Source: Lancefieldella parvula
GTDB taxonomy: Bacteria; Actinomycetota; Coriobacteriia; Coriobacteriales; Atopobiaceae
Direction of reading: 5' to 3'
Assembly (NCBI GenBank): GCA_023300185.1
Contig: CP097092.1
Span: 1,116,001 to 1,180,000, forward strand
Length of the DNA stretch: 64,000 bases
Part shown: in pieces, positions 1 through 9,462 of the stretch
Layout: each line of letters starts with the position of its first letter
Numbering within the stretch: the first letter of the stretch is position 1
Made by a program: the position numbers and the translations under genes
The notes under the pieces: generated by a model
Told to the model about the DNA's origin: nothing
Seen by the model: only the letters and a program-made list of their open reading frames with translations
The model's database searches: none

Positions 1-1485
1 TTTAATACCCTCGTCTAACAGGTGATCTGTAAGATCTTCTGCCATTCTTTTAGTGAGCGTAGTAACAAGAACGCGCTCTTTTTTTGCCACTCTCTCTTTG
101 ACCTCTGAAATAAGATCATCAATCTGACCCCTTACTGGTCTGACATCAATCTTTGGATCTAGGAGGCCAGTTGGACGAATAATCTGCTCAACCTGTTGTT
201 GGGCAACCGTCTCTTCGTAGTCTCCAGGAGTTGCAGAGACGTAAATAAACTGTGGAATGCGTCCTTCAAACTCGTCAAATCTGAGCGGTCTGTTATCAAG
301 TGCAGAAGGAAGTCTAAATCCGTGATCTACCAGCGTAACCTTACGAGACCTATCACCCTCATACATACCTCTTATTTGAGGAACCGTAACGTGTGACTCA
401 TCAATGATGCAAATCATGTCTTTAGGGAAATAATCAATGAGCGTATAGGGAGGCTCACCGGGAGCACGCCCATCCAAATGGCGCGAGTAGTTCTCAATAC
501 CATTGCAATAACCCATGGTCTCAAGCATCTCTAGATCATAGTTTGTCCTCTGAGCAAGACGCTGAGCTTCTAGCAATTTATCGTTTTCTTTAAGCTCTTT
601 AACACGAGCTTCCATCTCTTCCGAGATGGTTGTAAGAGCATGGGTAATCTTTGGACGCTCAGTAACGTAGTGAGATGCTGGCCAAATTGGAATAGCATCA
701 AACTCTCTCAGTACTTCTCCCGTTACATTGCTAACCTCTGAAATACTTTCTACTTCATCACCAAAGAACTCAATACGCAGCGGATTTTCTGCATACGGTG
801 GGAATACATCAACAACGTCTCCACGAACCCTAAACATACCGCGCTGCAGGTCATAATCATTTCTATCGTACTGGACATCAATAAGATCTTTAATAAAATC
901 ATCACGCTCAAGAGGAACGGATTTATCTACATTAGGAGCAAGACCTGCATAGTCTTGAGGACTACCAATACCGTAAATACACGATACAGATGCTACAACA
1001 ATGACATCACGCCTAGACAAAAGCGATGAAGTTGCCTGGTGACGGAGCTTCTCAACCTCTTCGTTGATGGAAGCATCTTTTTCTATGTATGTATCAGACT
1101 GCGGAACATATGCCTCTGGCTGGTAGTAGTCATAGTACGAGACAAAGTACACAACAGCGTTGTTAGGAAAGAGCTCCTTCATCTCTGAAGCAACCTGTGC
1201 AGCTAGTGTTTTGTTGGGCTCCATAATAAGCGTGGGGCGGTTGAGCTTCTCGATAGTTTTAGCCATAGAGAAGGTCTTACCCGAACCCGTAACACCTAAG
1301 AGCGTCTGGTACCTGAGCCCGCCTTCAATTCCTTGGGCAAGCTTTTCTATTGCCTGTGGCTGATCACCTGCGGGTTCAAAAGGAGATACTACCTGAAGCT
1401 TCTCTTCTCCTGCTTCACGTCCAAATCGGCGCAGTTCAGCGCCAATAAATTCTTTGTGATTGTCCGCAGAACGAGATGCATCCAT
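1..1485 (-). CDS. uvrB: UvrABC system protein B, N-terminal 495 codons (gene runs off the left edge)
   Basis: DNA-damage-loading helicase subunit of nucleotide excision repair; it takes over damaged DNA from UvrA and recruits UvrC. Translating the minus strand from ATG 1485 gives an unbroken frame to base 1. Walker A GVTGSGKT lies at residues 64-71, followed by the family's NKTLAAQ motif and the tyrosine-rich beta-hairpin (YYDYYQPEAY) that clamps DNA, then the DESH helicase box. UvrB is usually about 660-700 residues, so roughly the last quarter, including the UvrC-binding tail, is missing because the window ends. It is divergent from the next gene, with a 176-bp A+T-rich promoter region between them. 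Confidence 0.97.
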   Translation of the reverse strand, partial: MDASRSADNHKEFIGAELRRFGREAGEEKLQVVSPFEPAGDQPQAIEKLAQGIEGGLRYQTLLGVTGSGKTFSMAKTIEKLNRPTLIMEPNKTLAAQVASEMKELFPNNAVVYFVSYYDYYQPEAYVPQSDTYIEKDASINEEVEKLRHQATSSLLSRRDVIVVASVSCIYGIGSPQDYAGLAPNVDKSVPLERDDFIKDLIDVQYDRNDYDLQRGMFRVRGDVVDVFPPYAENPLRIEFFGDEVESISEVSNVTGEVLREFDAIPIWPASHYVTERPKITHALTTISEEMEARVKELKENDKLLEAQRLAQRTNYDLEMLETMGYCNGIENYSRHLDGRAPGEPPYTLIDYFPKDMICIIDESHVTVPQIRGMYEGDRSRKVTLVDHGFRLPSALDNRPLRFDEFEGRIPQFIYVSATPGDYEETVAQQQVEQIIRPTGLLDPKIDVRPVRGQIDDLISEVKERVAKKERVLVTTLTKRMAEDLTDHLLDEGIK

Positions 1486-1661
1486 GAGATTCTCCTTTTC
1501 TTGTGAAAGTAGTATACCCCACTTCTCAAAACTGAAACACTTGTTCTATACTATTTATAAATTGCAGTATAGTTTCAAAGTGTGACGGGTAATAAATACA
1601 TTACCTATATGCGTTAAACTAGCATTTAAATAAATAAGTTACATCAGATAAAGGAGATACC

Positions 1662-3746
1662 TTGGGCGTCTCAGATCTTTTCTCGCTAAATAAAGCTTCA
1701 AAGCAACCTCAGGGTTCTACCCTAGAGAAGATTTTGCTGCGCTCAAATAATGTCATTGCCGCTCTTAAAGACCTTATTGCAAACAATCAGATTGCAGAGG
1801 CTGGTCTTCAAGAGATGCTGATGCGCTCTAAAAATCTCGAGAATACCAATCTGCCCAAGGGCGATGTTCATAAGCTAGACAGAACGGGTCGCTGGTGGTT
1901 CAACGCTAACACACTGGAGTGCGCACCAGAAGAGTACGATGCTTTTATTGCAACAGAAGCAATCCTCAACATTTCACAAGATGTTGAAGCCCTAAAGAAT
2001 ACACATGCTTCTGAGACAGATCTTCAGCTTGTTCGTACTACCCTCTCGCAGGTAGCAAGTCTCGTGCCCAAGTCAGCTTCTCTTTCTGAGCAAGTTGCTC
2101 CTTTCAGCGGTAACGCTGATGGCAGCTCAGACTGGATGAAGCGTCTCTGGTTTGCCAACTATGTTGAGAACACGCCATTCCCTTTTAGGATGGTGTACAA
2201 CTTCTCCTACAATCCACAACTTGATATTTTGGTATTTGAGTTCTTTGTAGCTCGTCCTCGCTGCTTTAGCTTCTTATCTGCAGAAAAGTCAGAGCAAATT
2301 GCAGCAGCACGCGCTTACGCACTACGTGCTTCTCTTTGCGTGGCTCGTATGGCACTTCAGAGCTGCAAAATCTCTCGCGTCTGCATCAATGGCAGCTTGC
2401 GCGGAGAAGAGCGTATTGTCCTATCTATGGACTTAAACGAGGCTGCACTTGCTCGCCTGCTGCCTACTGCAGCAAACACTCAAATTGACGGCAACAGCTT
2501 CCCACAAGATCCAGCGCTCAGAGTTTCTTTTGACTCTGAAGGTTGGTTTAGCGAGGTTGAGCCTTTTATGAAGCAAACGGACGAGTGGGTTTCTCCTCGT
2601 AGCTTCTTTGAAATGCCAGATTTGTCTGATCGTCCTTGTTCACCAGCAGTTACCGCTGTTTGTGGAGCTCAAAAAGTAAGCGATCTTGGATACTCTGAGG
2701 CATCCCGCCGCATTAGGCTTTGGAATACTACTCTCAACAACATTCCAAAAGATGCTTCTACCGCAGATGCAGTTGGAAAATTTGAGGAAGCAAAAGCTTC
2801 AACTTCTGATATTTATGCCATTGAAGGCTTTGATAGAGTCATCCATGGCCTGGTTGAGGGCACTATTGATTTCTCGGACAGGAGGTCTATGGCCGAGAAA
2901 TTCCTCTTTGGTTCGCCTTTGCAGAAAACACTTCAATCCATAAATAACATCATGGACGGAGAGCCAGACCCAGACGCTCTAGAAAAGACACTTGCAGAGC
3001 TTGAGTCTCAGGTTTCACCAACCCTTGATATGGGCCTGTACCTGGACGATTCAGATTCTATTTACAGGTATTTTGATTCCCTCTCAGAGCGCGTAGCTTA
3101 TAACCTTGCATTCCCAAATGAGCCAAGAAAACTGGTGCTTATTCCAGATACGTACTTTATGTCTTTAGCAAGAATGGCTCGCGCCTACAACCTGCTTGAA
3201 CAGCCAGAAAAAGCAGAACGCTATGCACAAGAAGCCCATAGAATTTCTCCTTTGGGAATTGATGCAACACTGCTATTGGTAAGAACATTAGAGGATCAGT
3301 CAAAAGTTTTTGAGGCTGCAAAGCTGCTCAAAGACCTTATCGCACACATTTTTTCTAGCTCAGATGTTGCTCTGGTGTACTATCGCCTGGCCTATATGGA
3401 GTGGAAGCTAGGACGCTCTGACCTTTGTGCCGCCTGCTATCAAATGGCAATAATTATCGGCGGCAGTGTTGCCCAACCTGCAAAAGAAGAGCTTGAAGAC
3501 CTTCTCAAGGCAGACTCTTCTGTTAAAAAACTAGATACCCCTCAAGAAGTCTTCTCGTTCCTTAAGCAAAATAGTGTTCCTGTCTTTGACCAGAAAGCTG
3601 TGTTTAACAAGGCAGTTGCTATTGGCAGCGCTTGTGTTAACGATGGCATTTATTGTGTTGGCCAAAACATGCTCAAGAACTGCCTTGAAATTACCTTTGA
3701 CGATGCAGCTGCCAAGGTAGAGAGTTCACTGAGGACGCCCTTCTAG
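1662..3746 (+). CDS. Uncharacterised protein with TPR-like C-terminal region
   Basis: Not recognised as a named family. The start is TTG at 1662, chosen because an AAGGAG ribosome-binding site sits at 1651-1656. The protein is about 694 residues, with no signal peptide or membrane segment. Residues about 495-600 form paired helices of TPR type (for example ARMARAYNLLEQPEKAERYA and YYRLAYMEWKLGRSDLCAAC), suggesting a cytoplasmic protein-protein scaffold. The end may be altered: in another frame near 3718 the text continues as FTEDALLEAAHVSYNLLL to a stop at about 3780, which would need loss of two bases from a GAGAG run or gain of one. It converges on coaE. Confidence 0.75.
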   Translation: MGVSDLFSLNKASKQPQGSTLEKILLRSNNVIAALKDLIANNQIAEAGLQEMLMRSKNLENTNLPKGDVHKLDRTGRWWFNANTLECAPEEYDAFIATEAILNISQDVEALKNTHASETDLQLVRTTLSQVASLVPKSASLSEQVAPFSGNADGSSDWMKRLWFANYVENTPFPFRMVYNFSYNPQLDILVFEFFVARPRCFSFLSAEKSEQIAAARAYALRASLCVARMALQSCKISRVCINGSLRGEERIVLSMDLNEAALARLLPTAANTQIDGNSFPQDPALRVSFDSEGWFSEVEPFMKQTDEWVSPRSFFEMPDLSDRPCSPAVTAVCGAQKVSDLGYSEASRRIRLWNTTLNNIPKDASTADAVGKFEEAKASTSDIYAIEGFDRVIHGLVEGTIDFSDRRSMAEKFLFGSPLQKTLQSINNIMDGEPDPDALEKTLAELESQVSPTLDMGLYLDDSDSIYRYFDSLSERVAYNLAFPNEPRKLVLIPDTYFMSLARMARAYNLLEQPEKAERYAQEAHRISPLGIDATLLLVRTLEDQSKVFEAAKLLKDLIAHIFSSSDVALVYYRLAYMEWKLGRSDLCAACYQMAIIIGGSVAQPAKEELEDLLKADSSVKKLDTPQEVFSFLKQNSVPVFDQKAVFNKAVAIGSACVNDGIYCVGQNMLKNCLEITFDDAAAKVESSLRTPF

Positions 3747-3769
3747 AGGCCGCGCACGTAAGCTATAAC

Positions 3770-4384
3770 TTATTGCTCTGAATGCTGGTTAAACCGAGCG
3801 TTTAACCAAAGCTCTACCTGTGCTTTAAGATCATCGAGGCCTTCAGAGTTTACAAACACTGTATCCGCCTGATTACGCAAATACGTATCGGAAGGCTGAT
3901 GCGCTATACGCTGCTCAAACTCTTGGCGAGAAGATCCTCGCTGTTCAGCACGTTCTGCTCTCAGTTCCAAAGGCGCTACAACAACGACAACCTCATCAAC
4001 CAGCTCAAGCAAGTCTTCAACGCGGTCAAGCAACGGAACCTCTACAAAGCAGAACTGAGCATCTGCAGCAGGAGCCTCTTTTGTAAGGAATTGACGCATA
4101 TATTCCCTGATAAAAGGCATCTCTAGGTCTTCTAAGAGCTCAACTGATTCACTGGTGGCAAAAGCCCTACGACCAAGCTCTCGCCTATTAATCTCATGAG
4201 TAACGGGGTCCAACAAATCGTTTCCAAAAGCCTCTGCCACACGATACGTACACTCACATCCAGGTCTCAGAAGTCTACGAGAAACCTCATCAAGGTCAAA
4301 GCGCAGACCACCTGCTGCTTCAAACATTTTAGAAACAGTTGATTTACCAGACGCCATTCCGCCTGCGAGAATTACCTTGTACAT
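3770..4384 (-). CDS. coaE: Dephospho-CoA kinase
   Basis: Catalyses the last step of coenzyme A synthesis, phosphorylating the 3'-hydroxyl of dephospho-CoA with ATP. The P-loop GGMASGKST lies at the N-terminus, followed by the family's FDLDEVSRRLL dephospho-CoA region and a LID-type RxxxR segment. About 204 residues is normal. The frame opens at GTG 4393, but ATG 4384 is preferred because AGGAG sits 8 bases upstream of it. It is the last gene of a leftward run behind an ABC transporter (ATPase stop at 4396), so it is probably co-transcribed. No functional link to the transporter is obvious. Confidence 0.93.
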   Translation of the reverse strand: MYKVILAGGMASGKSTVSKMFEAAGGLRFDLDEVSRRLLRPGCECTYRVAEAFGNDLLDPVTHEINRRELGRRAFATSESVELLEDLEMPFIREYMRQFLTKEAPAADAQFCFVEVPLLDRVEDLLELVDEVVVVVAPLELRAERAEQRGSSRQEFEQRIAHQPSDTYLRNQADTVFVNSEGLDDLKAQVELWLNARFNQHSEQ

Positions 4385-4395
4385 GTAGTTCACTC

Positions 4396-5025
4396 CTATA
4401 ACTGCAATGCTGTATAAGAGCCTAGCAGTTTTACTTCTTCAGGAGTATGAGTTACCCAAATTACAACTTTTGATTCAATGAACGGTTTGACAGAGGCAAT
4501 AACCTGCTGCTTAAGCGCTTCATCTAATCCCTTGAGCGGCTCATCAAAGAGCAAGATGTCTGCATCTGCAAAGAGTGTACGTAAAAGAGCAACGCGTCTC
4601 TTTTGACCACCGGAAAGCTCAGAAACAGGCTTGTTTTCTGTTCCTTCCAGTCCAACCCCACAAAGCGCCTCTTTAATACGCTTTCGGGCGCTTAGTTTTT
4701 GCTCCTTTGAGTGCAACTGTATAGCAAGCATGATATTTGCCATAACGCTCAAGTTTTCTAGCAGTCTATCTTCCTGAAACATCATGACCGTTTTAGTGTC
4801 AGGCGATTTAAGCACTGTGCCTGAATCAGCCACTTCAAGACCACAAAGAATACGAAGAAGTGTTGTTTTACCTGCTCCAGAGGGCTCAGAGAGTACGTAC
4901 ACTCCCCTCTCAAACTTGTAGGAAAAGCCATCAAGCACAACCGTATTACCAAACGATTTAGTGATGTTTTTTACCTCAAGCAACTGTTCGGTTGCATCGG
5001 TACAATTAGTTGTGTTCATACTCAT
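4396..5025 (-). CDS. ABC transporter ATPase, NitT/TauT (SsuB-like) type, with altered Walker A
   Basis: Nucleotide-binding subunit of the importer encoded with the two genes upstream. The start ATG 5025 overlaps the permease stop (ATGA), making translational coupling likely; a longer frame to 5121 merely overlaps the permease. About 209 residues. Visible motifs: Q-loop in MMFQEDRL, signature LSGGQKRR, Walker B ILLFDEP and H-loop VTH. The Walker A reads EPSGAGKTT, so the first glycine of GxxxxGKT is glutamate (codon GAG, checked on the sequence). The other catalytic residues are intact, so activity is plausible. Substrate unknown. Confidence 0.9.
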   Translation of the reverse strand: MSMNTTNCTDATEQLLEVKNITKSFGNTVVLDGFSYKFERGVYVLSEPSGAGKTTLLRILCGLEVADSGTVLKSPDTKTVMMFQEDRLLENLSVMANIMLAIQLHSKEQKLSARKRIKEALCGVGLEGTENKPVSELSGGQKRRVALLRTLFADADILLFDEPLKGLDEALKQQVIASVKPFIESKVVIWVTHTPEEVKLLGSYTALQL

Positions 5026-5939
5026 GAGCAGCTCTTTTCTAACCTTGCAGAAGCCCATGAAACTAACCGCATCACGATCTTCTCGCCAAGTGCGCTCATC
5101 ACAATAACCACAAGCGTCCACGCAAAAAGGGCTGGCGTATCCAAATACACTTTAGCGTTATAGAGGTGCTCGCCAATGGAGAATGCGGGAAGGCCAATGA
5201 CCTCGGCAGCAATTCCCGACTTCCAGCAAAATCCCATGGCAAGTGAGGTAGCTGTCTTAAGCGAAGGCATAAGCTGCGACAAATAAATTGCCTTAATACG
5301 TTGCCATCCGTGAATCTGGTACACATCAGCCATCTCAATAAGCTGCTGGTCAGTGCTGAGGAGTCCCTCAAGTACCGCAATGTAGATGATGGGAAGTGCC
5401 ATCAAAAATGAAATTGAAATTGAGAGGTAGGGCGTGCGAACCCAGATAAGCAGCAAGATGACAAACGAGGCCACAGGAATTGATTTAATGGTAGAAATCA
5501 GCGGCTCAAAAAGAATCTTGATCAGCTTGTACTTAAAACTCAAAAATGCCAGCACGGAGCCAACGGTAAAAGCAAGGGCTCCACCAGCAAAAATGCGTAA
5601 AAGAGAAAGACCAATAGAGATCCAAAATTCGCGTAGTTGAGCTAGCGAGAAAAGCGTCTGGATAGTCTGAATAGGTGAAGTTAAAACAATATCTTGGTTG
5701 ATGACAACTGCAGCTACCTGCCATACGGCAAGCCAGAATGCCAGAGCTCCTAAACGGACACCCCAGTTAGAAGCAACTTTGCGCGCAGTCGGTTTGCCTT
5801 GCACGCGGCCCGCACCTTGGGTCTGACCCGCACTTTGAGCCCGACCGTTTTTCTCGGCAGAAAAATCTGCCGAGGCAGCGCCTTTCTCGGCGCCACCTCG
5901 GGCAGAAATACTATCGTTTATGTGCGGATTATGCGCCAA
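5022..5939 (-). CDS. ABC transporter permease, NitT/TauT (SsuC/TauC-like) type
   Basis: Membrane subunit of a nitrate/sulfonate/taurine/thiamine-precursor class importer (BPD_transp_1 fold). About 305 residues, with roughly six hydrophobic segments and the EAA coupling loop in the region EMADVYQIHGWQRIKAIYL. The first 60 residues are an unusual hydrophilic, Ala/Gly/Gln-rich stretch before the first membrane helix. A later start would remove it, but no better ribosome-binding site was found. It overlaps the binding-protein gene upstream by 11 bases and the ATPase downstream by 4. Confidence 0.9.
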   Translation of the reverse strand: MAHNPHINDSISARGGAEKGAASADFSAEKNGRAQSAGQTQGAGRVQGKPTARKVASNWGVRLGALAFWLAVWQVAAVVINQDIVLTSPIQTIQTLFSLAQLREFWISIGLSLLRIFAGGALAFTVGSVLAFLSFKYKLIKILFEPLISTIKSIPVASFVILLLIWVRTPYLSISISFLMALPIIYIAVLEGLLSTDQQLIEMADVYQIHGWQRIKAIYLSQLMPSLKTATSLAMGFCWKSGIAAEVIGLPAFSIGEHLYNAKVYLDTPALFAWTLVVIVMSALGEKIVMRLVSWASARLEKSCS

Positions 5940-6945
5940 AGTAGAAATCGTCTCCAGGAACCTGTCCGCCTACTGACTGAGGATTAGCTTCAGCCAGAAT
6001 GCCTAAGTAACTTGAAAGCGCGCTCTTCATATCTGCGCCATCAATATACGTAATATTACACTTAGGCAGCGCAACCTTAGCAATAGGCTCTGGAACAATA
6101 CCGTATTTACCCACAAGTGTGGCTGCATCGTCTGGATGATCAACCGCAAATGCAACAGAGTCTTTGTAGTGAGAAAGCAGCGCCGTTACCGCATCTGGAG
6201 AATCTGAAATGAGCTTTGAAGAAATAATAGTTACGCCGGCAATCAACTTGCTCTGAGGATTGACAGCCTCCCACTCAGCGCCAAGGTCAATTGCAACGCG
6301 AATCTGGCTATTCTTGGTTTGTGCCACCGTAACAAAAGGCTGTGGGAGCAGCGCAATTCCCTCTGGGTCTTGAGCTAGAGCAGCAACACACTCGGTATGC
6401 TCGCTCTTCCACTCTACCTGGACGTCCTCACCAAGTGTCATGCCATTTTTGCTCAACAGGTAGGACAATGTGTACTCTGGAACAGCACCCTTACCAGAAG
6501 CGTAGAGCGTCTTTCCCTTGAGGTCAGTAAGCTTAGAGATAGCGCTCCCTGTCTCAACAATGTAGAGAACATTCAGCACGTTAAGACAAGCTACCTTATA
6601 GGCGCCTTTGGTCTTGTTAAAGAGCGTAGCTGCAAGGTTTGCAGGAATAGAGGCAACGTCAACGTCACCCTGAGCAACCTTAGCAACTACCTGATCAGGA
6701 GCATCCAAAATCTCAAACGAGTAGTTGTTATCGGTAATGTTTTGCGCCTCAACCTCGCTCATGAACTTAACCAAGCCCATGGCAGTAGGTCCTTTGAGCG
6801 TTGCAACTTTTACCGCAACGGGATCAGATTTCTTAGCCTCATCTTTTGTGGCGTCCTGAGACTTCTCTTGGTCTGTTCCCTTGCAGCCAAATAGTGCTGT
6901 AGCTGGAATAAGACCTGCAAGCTTAAGGAACGAACGTCTATCCAT
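5929..6945 (-). CDS. ABC transporter substrate-binding lipoprotein (NMT1/SsuA-like), Tat-type signal
   Basis: Extracytoplasmic receptor of the NitT/TauT importer. The N-terminus DRRSFLKLAG matches the twin-arginine consensus and is followed by lipobox LFGC, so a Tat-exported lipoprotein is likely. About 338 residues with the two-lobed NMT1-like pattern (GPTAMGLVKF, DVDVASIPANLA, LKGKTLYASG). The family includes receptors for sulfonates, taurine and pyrimidine precursors of thiamine; the substrate cannot be set from sequence. It is the first gene of the operon: the preceding M42 peptidase ends in a strong terminator 125 bases upstream. Confidence 0.9.
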   Translation of the reverse strand: MDRRSFLKLAGLIPATALFGCKGTDQEKSQDATKDEAKKSDPVAVKVATLKGPTAMGLVKFMSEVEAQNITDNNYSFEILDAPDQVVAKVAQGDVDVASIPANLAATLFNKTKGAYKVACLNVLNVLYIVETGSAISKLTDLKGKTLYASGKGAVPEYTLSYLLSKNGMTLGEDVQVEWKSEHTECVAALAQDPEGIALLPQPFVTVAQTKNSQIRVAIDLGAEWEAVNPQSKLIAGVTIISSKLISDSPDAVTALLSHYKDSVAFAVDHPDDAATLVGKYGIVPEPIAKVALPKCNITYIDGADMKSALSSYLGILAEANPQSVGGQVPGDDFYFGA

Positions 6946-7065
6946 GAATCACTCCTGACTCGAAAAGTTAACTACGGCTACCTTATCACGTCTACAGCCA
7001 AATTCATACGATATACAGCATATCTTGCAAACTCTTTGATACATCCATAAGAGCAAGCTGTACCC

Positions 7066-7095
7066 ATGGCGAGAAGAACTAGTTCTTCTCGCCAT
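7066..7095 (-). terminator. Perfect 30-base palindrome acting as terminator, built from two GGCGAGAA words
   Basis: ATGGCGAGAAGAACT is followed immediately by its exact reverse complement. One arm lies in the last codons of the M42 peptidase gene (Gly-Glu-Lys-Asn-stop). Both arms carry the window-wide word GGCGAGAA. It is assigned to the leftward peptidase transcript by position; no long U-tract follows, so strength is uncertain. Confidence 0.6.
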
Positions 7096-8140
7096 ATCCA
7101 AGGACGTACGCGCGGCACAGGTTCTCGGTGCCGATAATTGCATCGATGTGGCAGCGCTCGCGACCGTGAGTGTTGAGACATGCTGGACCAAATGCGCCAC
7201 TCTTAAGATCATTGCCGGAGAAATATGCAGCGTTAGCATCAGTCGAGAAGTGGAAGGCAACCTGCTGATTCCACTTTTCTGGCTCAACAACCTCCTGCGC
7301 GCACGCAATAAGCTTGTTGGAAACTTCCCAATCGTAAGGCGAGCGAATATCAGAAACAATGATGCCTACGTGGTGTTCATTTGAATTGTAGTCTGGGCCA
7401 ATGAGGGTAATGTCCAGCGATACGTATTCATCTACCTCAACAGGCAAGAATGCGCCGCCGTGACCAATCTCCTCGTACATGGGGAATGCAAACAAGGTGT
7501 TATAGAGGGGTTTCTCGCCAGACTGTGCAAGCCAACGGAGCGTATGAAGCTGCGCTGCAACACAAGCCTTATCGTCAATAAAGCGAGAAACCATATAGCC
7601 GTTGTCATACATCTCAAAGTGTGGGTCAATAGCAACAACCGCGCCCTCAGAGACGCCCAGCGCACGAGCTTCCTCTGCAGAAGAAACGTCAGCGATAAGC
7701 GAGATGGACATGTTGTCCTCGGTGCGCTCCATGGTTCTAGCGTCTTCAAAGACGTGAACGGAGTGGTGGTTGCAGATTACCTGGCCGTCAACAACGGAGC
7801 CGTCTCTACAGACAACGTGGCAGGTCTCGCCCTCAATGCTGTGGTAGTTGATGCCACCCAGCTGACGAACGCGCAGCGTACCGTCTGAGTTGAAGCCTCG
7901 GACAATTAGACCAATGGTATCAAGGTGGGCATTAACGCCAACAGTCTTGCTGGTATCCTTGCCTTCTACCAGGACGTATGCAGTAGCCTTATTGTCAATT
8001 TGAAGCTCATAGCCTGCCTCAGCGACAAGCTCACGAAGCAGCTCGTGAATGCGCTCATAGTAGCCAACAGGACTATCGCACTCAACAAGTTTCTTTGTAG
8101 TGTCAATCAAATACTGTGTATCAGTCTCAAAATGAGTCAT
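7079..8140 (-). CDS. M42 family metallo-aminopeptidase
   Basis: Cytoplasmic, two-metal aminopeptidase of the M42 (FrvX/PepA-like, TET-forming) family that trims peptides. Metal ligands are visible: H72 and D74 in NAHLDTIG, the DDKA motif, the catalytic glutamate pair in YEEIGHGG, and a late histidine (NTHGRERCH). About 353 residues is the family length. It lies 9 bases downstream of pepT in the same direction, so the two peptidases form a peptide-degradation unit that fits the abundant peptide transporters nearby. Confidence 0.93.
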   Translation of the reverse strand: MTHFETDTQYLIDTTKKLVECDSPVGYYERIHELLRELVAEAGYELQIDNKATAYVLVEGKDTSKTVGVNAHLDTIGLIVRGFNSDGTLRVRQLGGINYHSIEGETCHVVCRDGSVVDGQVICNHHSVHVFEDARTMERTEDNMSISLIADVSSAEEARALGVSEGAVVAIDPHFEMYDNGYMVSRFIDDKACVAAQLHTLRWLAQSGEKPLYNTLFAFPMYEEIGHGGAFLPVEVDEYVSLDITLIGPDYNSNEHHVGIIVSDIRSPYDWEVSNKLIACAQEVVEPEKWNQQVAFHFSTDANAAYFSGNDLKSGAFGPACLNTHGRERCHIDAIIGTENLCRAYVLGYGEKN

Positions 8141-8149
8141 AAAAATCTC

Positions 8150-9400
8150 CTAGTTTTGTGGATGAGTGTAGAGCTCTACCAGGTGCTCAAGCATGTCAAC
8201 CATGCCCTCAAGCTCTGGGACAGGAACAAACTCTCTGACGCCGTGAGCATTGTAGTAGCAAGCAGATAGATTAGCGCATGGGAATCCTCTAAAGGAAAGC
8301 TGGGATCCGTCAGTGCCGCCGCGCATTGGAATGCAGGTCATCTCTACGCCGACCTTCTCGTATGCAGTACGAGCATTCTCAATTAAGTGCGCATACTCAG
8401 GCTTCAAGACAATGTCAGCCAAGTTGTGATACTGATCGTGAATCTCAACAGAGAGTACCTCGGAGCCAATCTGCCTGTTTACATACGCTGCAGCGTCAAC
8501 CATCAACTGCTTGCGGCGCTCAACCTTTGCCTGGTCGTGGTCACGAATAATGTAATCGGCGCGAGCAGACTCGCAATCACCATTGACGCGCTCCAGATAG
8601 AAGAAGCCGTCATAGCCCTCGGTGAACTCAGGACGCTCCGCAGGTGGAAGCAGCTCGTGGAAGCGCATGATTGCCTCAGATGCATTGATCATCTGACCTT
8701 TTGCGGTACCTGTGTGAACCGAAAGTCCGTGAGCACGCACAAACACCTCAGCGGCATTGAACGTCTCGTAACAGAACTCACCAAAGGGACCGCCGTCAAT
8801 GGTATAGCCATAAGCTGCGCCAAAAGCGTCAAGATCCAGAAGAGCAGCGCCGTGGCCAATCTCCTCATCAGGAACAAACGCAAGCGCAATACGTGGATGC
8901 TTGAGCTCTGGATGCTCCTTGTAGCGAGCAAGTAAGCTGACCAGCATAGCAATGCCGGCCTTGTCATCGCCACCAAGCAGCGATGTGCCGTCAGTGGTAA
9001 CAAGCTGCCAGCCAACCATGTGCTCTAGCTGAGGATTAGTCTCTGGGCTAATGTAGACCTCTCTACCCTCACGATCAGAACCAACTACCAGCTTGCCGCC
9101 CTCATATATGACTACCTGAGGGTGAACGGGATTGCCCCAAGACTGCCAAGCCGTATCAATGTGGCAGCAGAAACCAAGAGTTGGAAGGTCCTCCAGACCC
9201 TTGCTTGCTGGCCAGTGAGCAACCACATAAGCGTGCTCGTCAACAACTACATTTTCTGCACCAAGCTCACGAAGATCAGCTGCAACAACTTCAGCCATCT
9301 GGTACTGAGACTCAGTTGAAGGAACCTTATCTGCGGTCAGCGGATTAGACTGAGAAGAAACCTTACAATACGCAATAAATCTATCTAAAACGTCACTCAT
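8150..9400 (-). CDS. pepT: Tripeptide aminopeptidase PepT (M20B)
   Basis: Zinc aminopeptidase that removes the N-terminal residue from tripeptides in the cytoplasm. About 416 residues, with H80/D82 in CCHIDTAW, the bridging aspartate in LLGGDDKAG, the catalytic PDEEIGHG glutamates, and the C-terminal RGGTDGSQLSFRGFPC metal and substrate region, all typical of PepT. The start ATG 9400 follows AAGGGAG. It is the first gene of the pepT-M42 pair, insulated from the upstream amidotransferase by a terminator. Confidence 0.95.
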   Translation of the reverse strand: MSDVLDRFIAYCKVSSQSNPLTADKVPSTESQYQMAEVVAADLRELGAENVVVDEHAYVVAHWPASKGLEDLPTLGFCCHIDTAWQSWGNPVHPQVVIYEGGKLVVGSDREGREVYISPETNPQLEHMVGWQLVTTDGTSLLGGDDKAGIAMLVSLLARYKEHPELKHPRIALAFVPDEEIGHGAALLDLDAFGAAYGYTIDGGPFGEFCYETFNAAEVFVRAHGLSVHTGTAKGQMINASEAIMRFHELLPPAERPEFTEGYDGFFYLERVNGDCESARADYIIRDHDQAKVERRKQLMVDAAAYVNRQIGSEVLSVEIHDQYHNLADIVLKPEYAHLIENARTAYEKVGVEMTCIPMRGGTDGSQLSFRGFPCANLSACYYNAHGVREFVPVPELEGMVDMLEHLVELYTHPQN

Positions 9401-9416
9401 AAAACTCCCTTACAAA

Positions 9417-9448
9417 AAACTGCGCTAACCAAATAGTTAACGCAGTTT
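9417..9448 (-). terminator. Rho-independent terminator after the amidotransferase gene
   Basis: 13-bp inverted repeat AAACTGCG(C/T)TAAC with a 6-base loop and a run of As on the left, giving U residues in leftward RNA. The only imperfect pair is a G-U wobble in the minus-strand RNA and a mismatch in the plus-strand one, which supports leftward use. Confidence 0.8.
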
Positions 9449-9462
9449 AGAGTATCAATATA

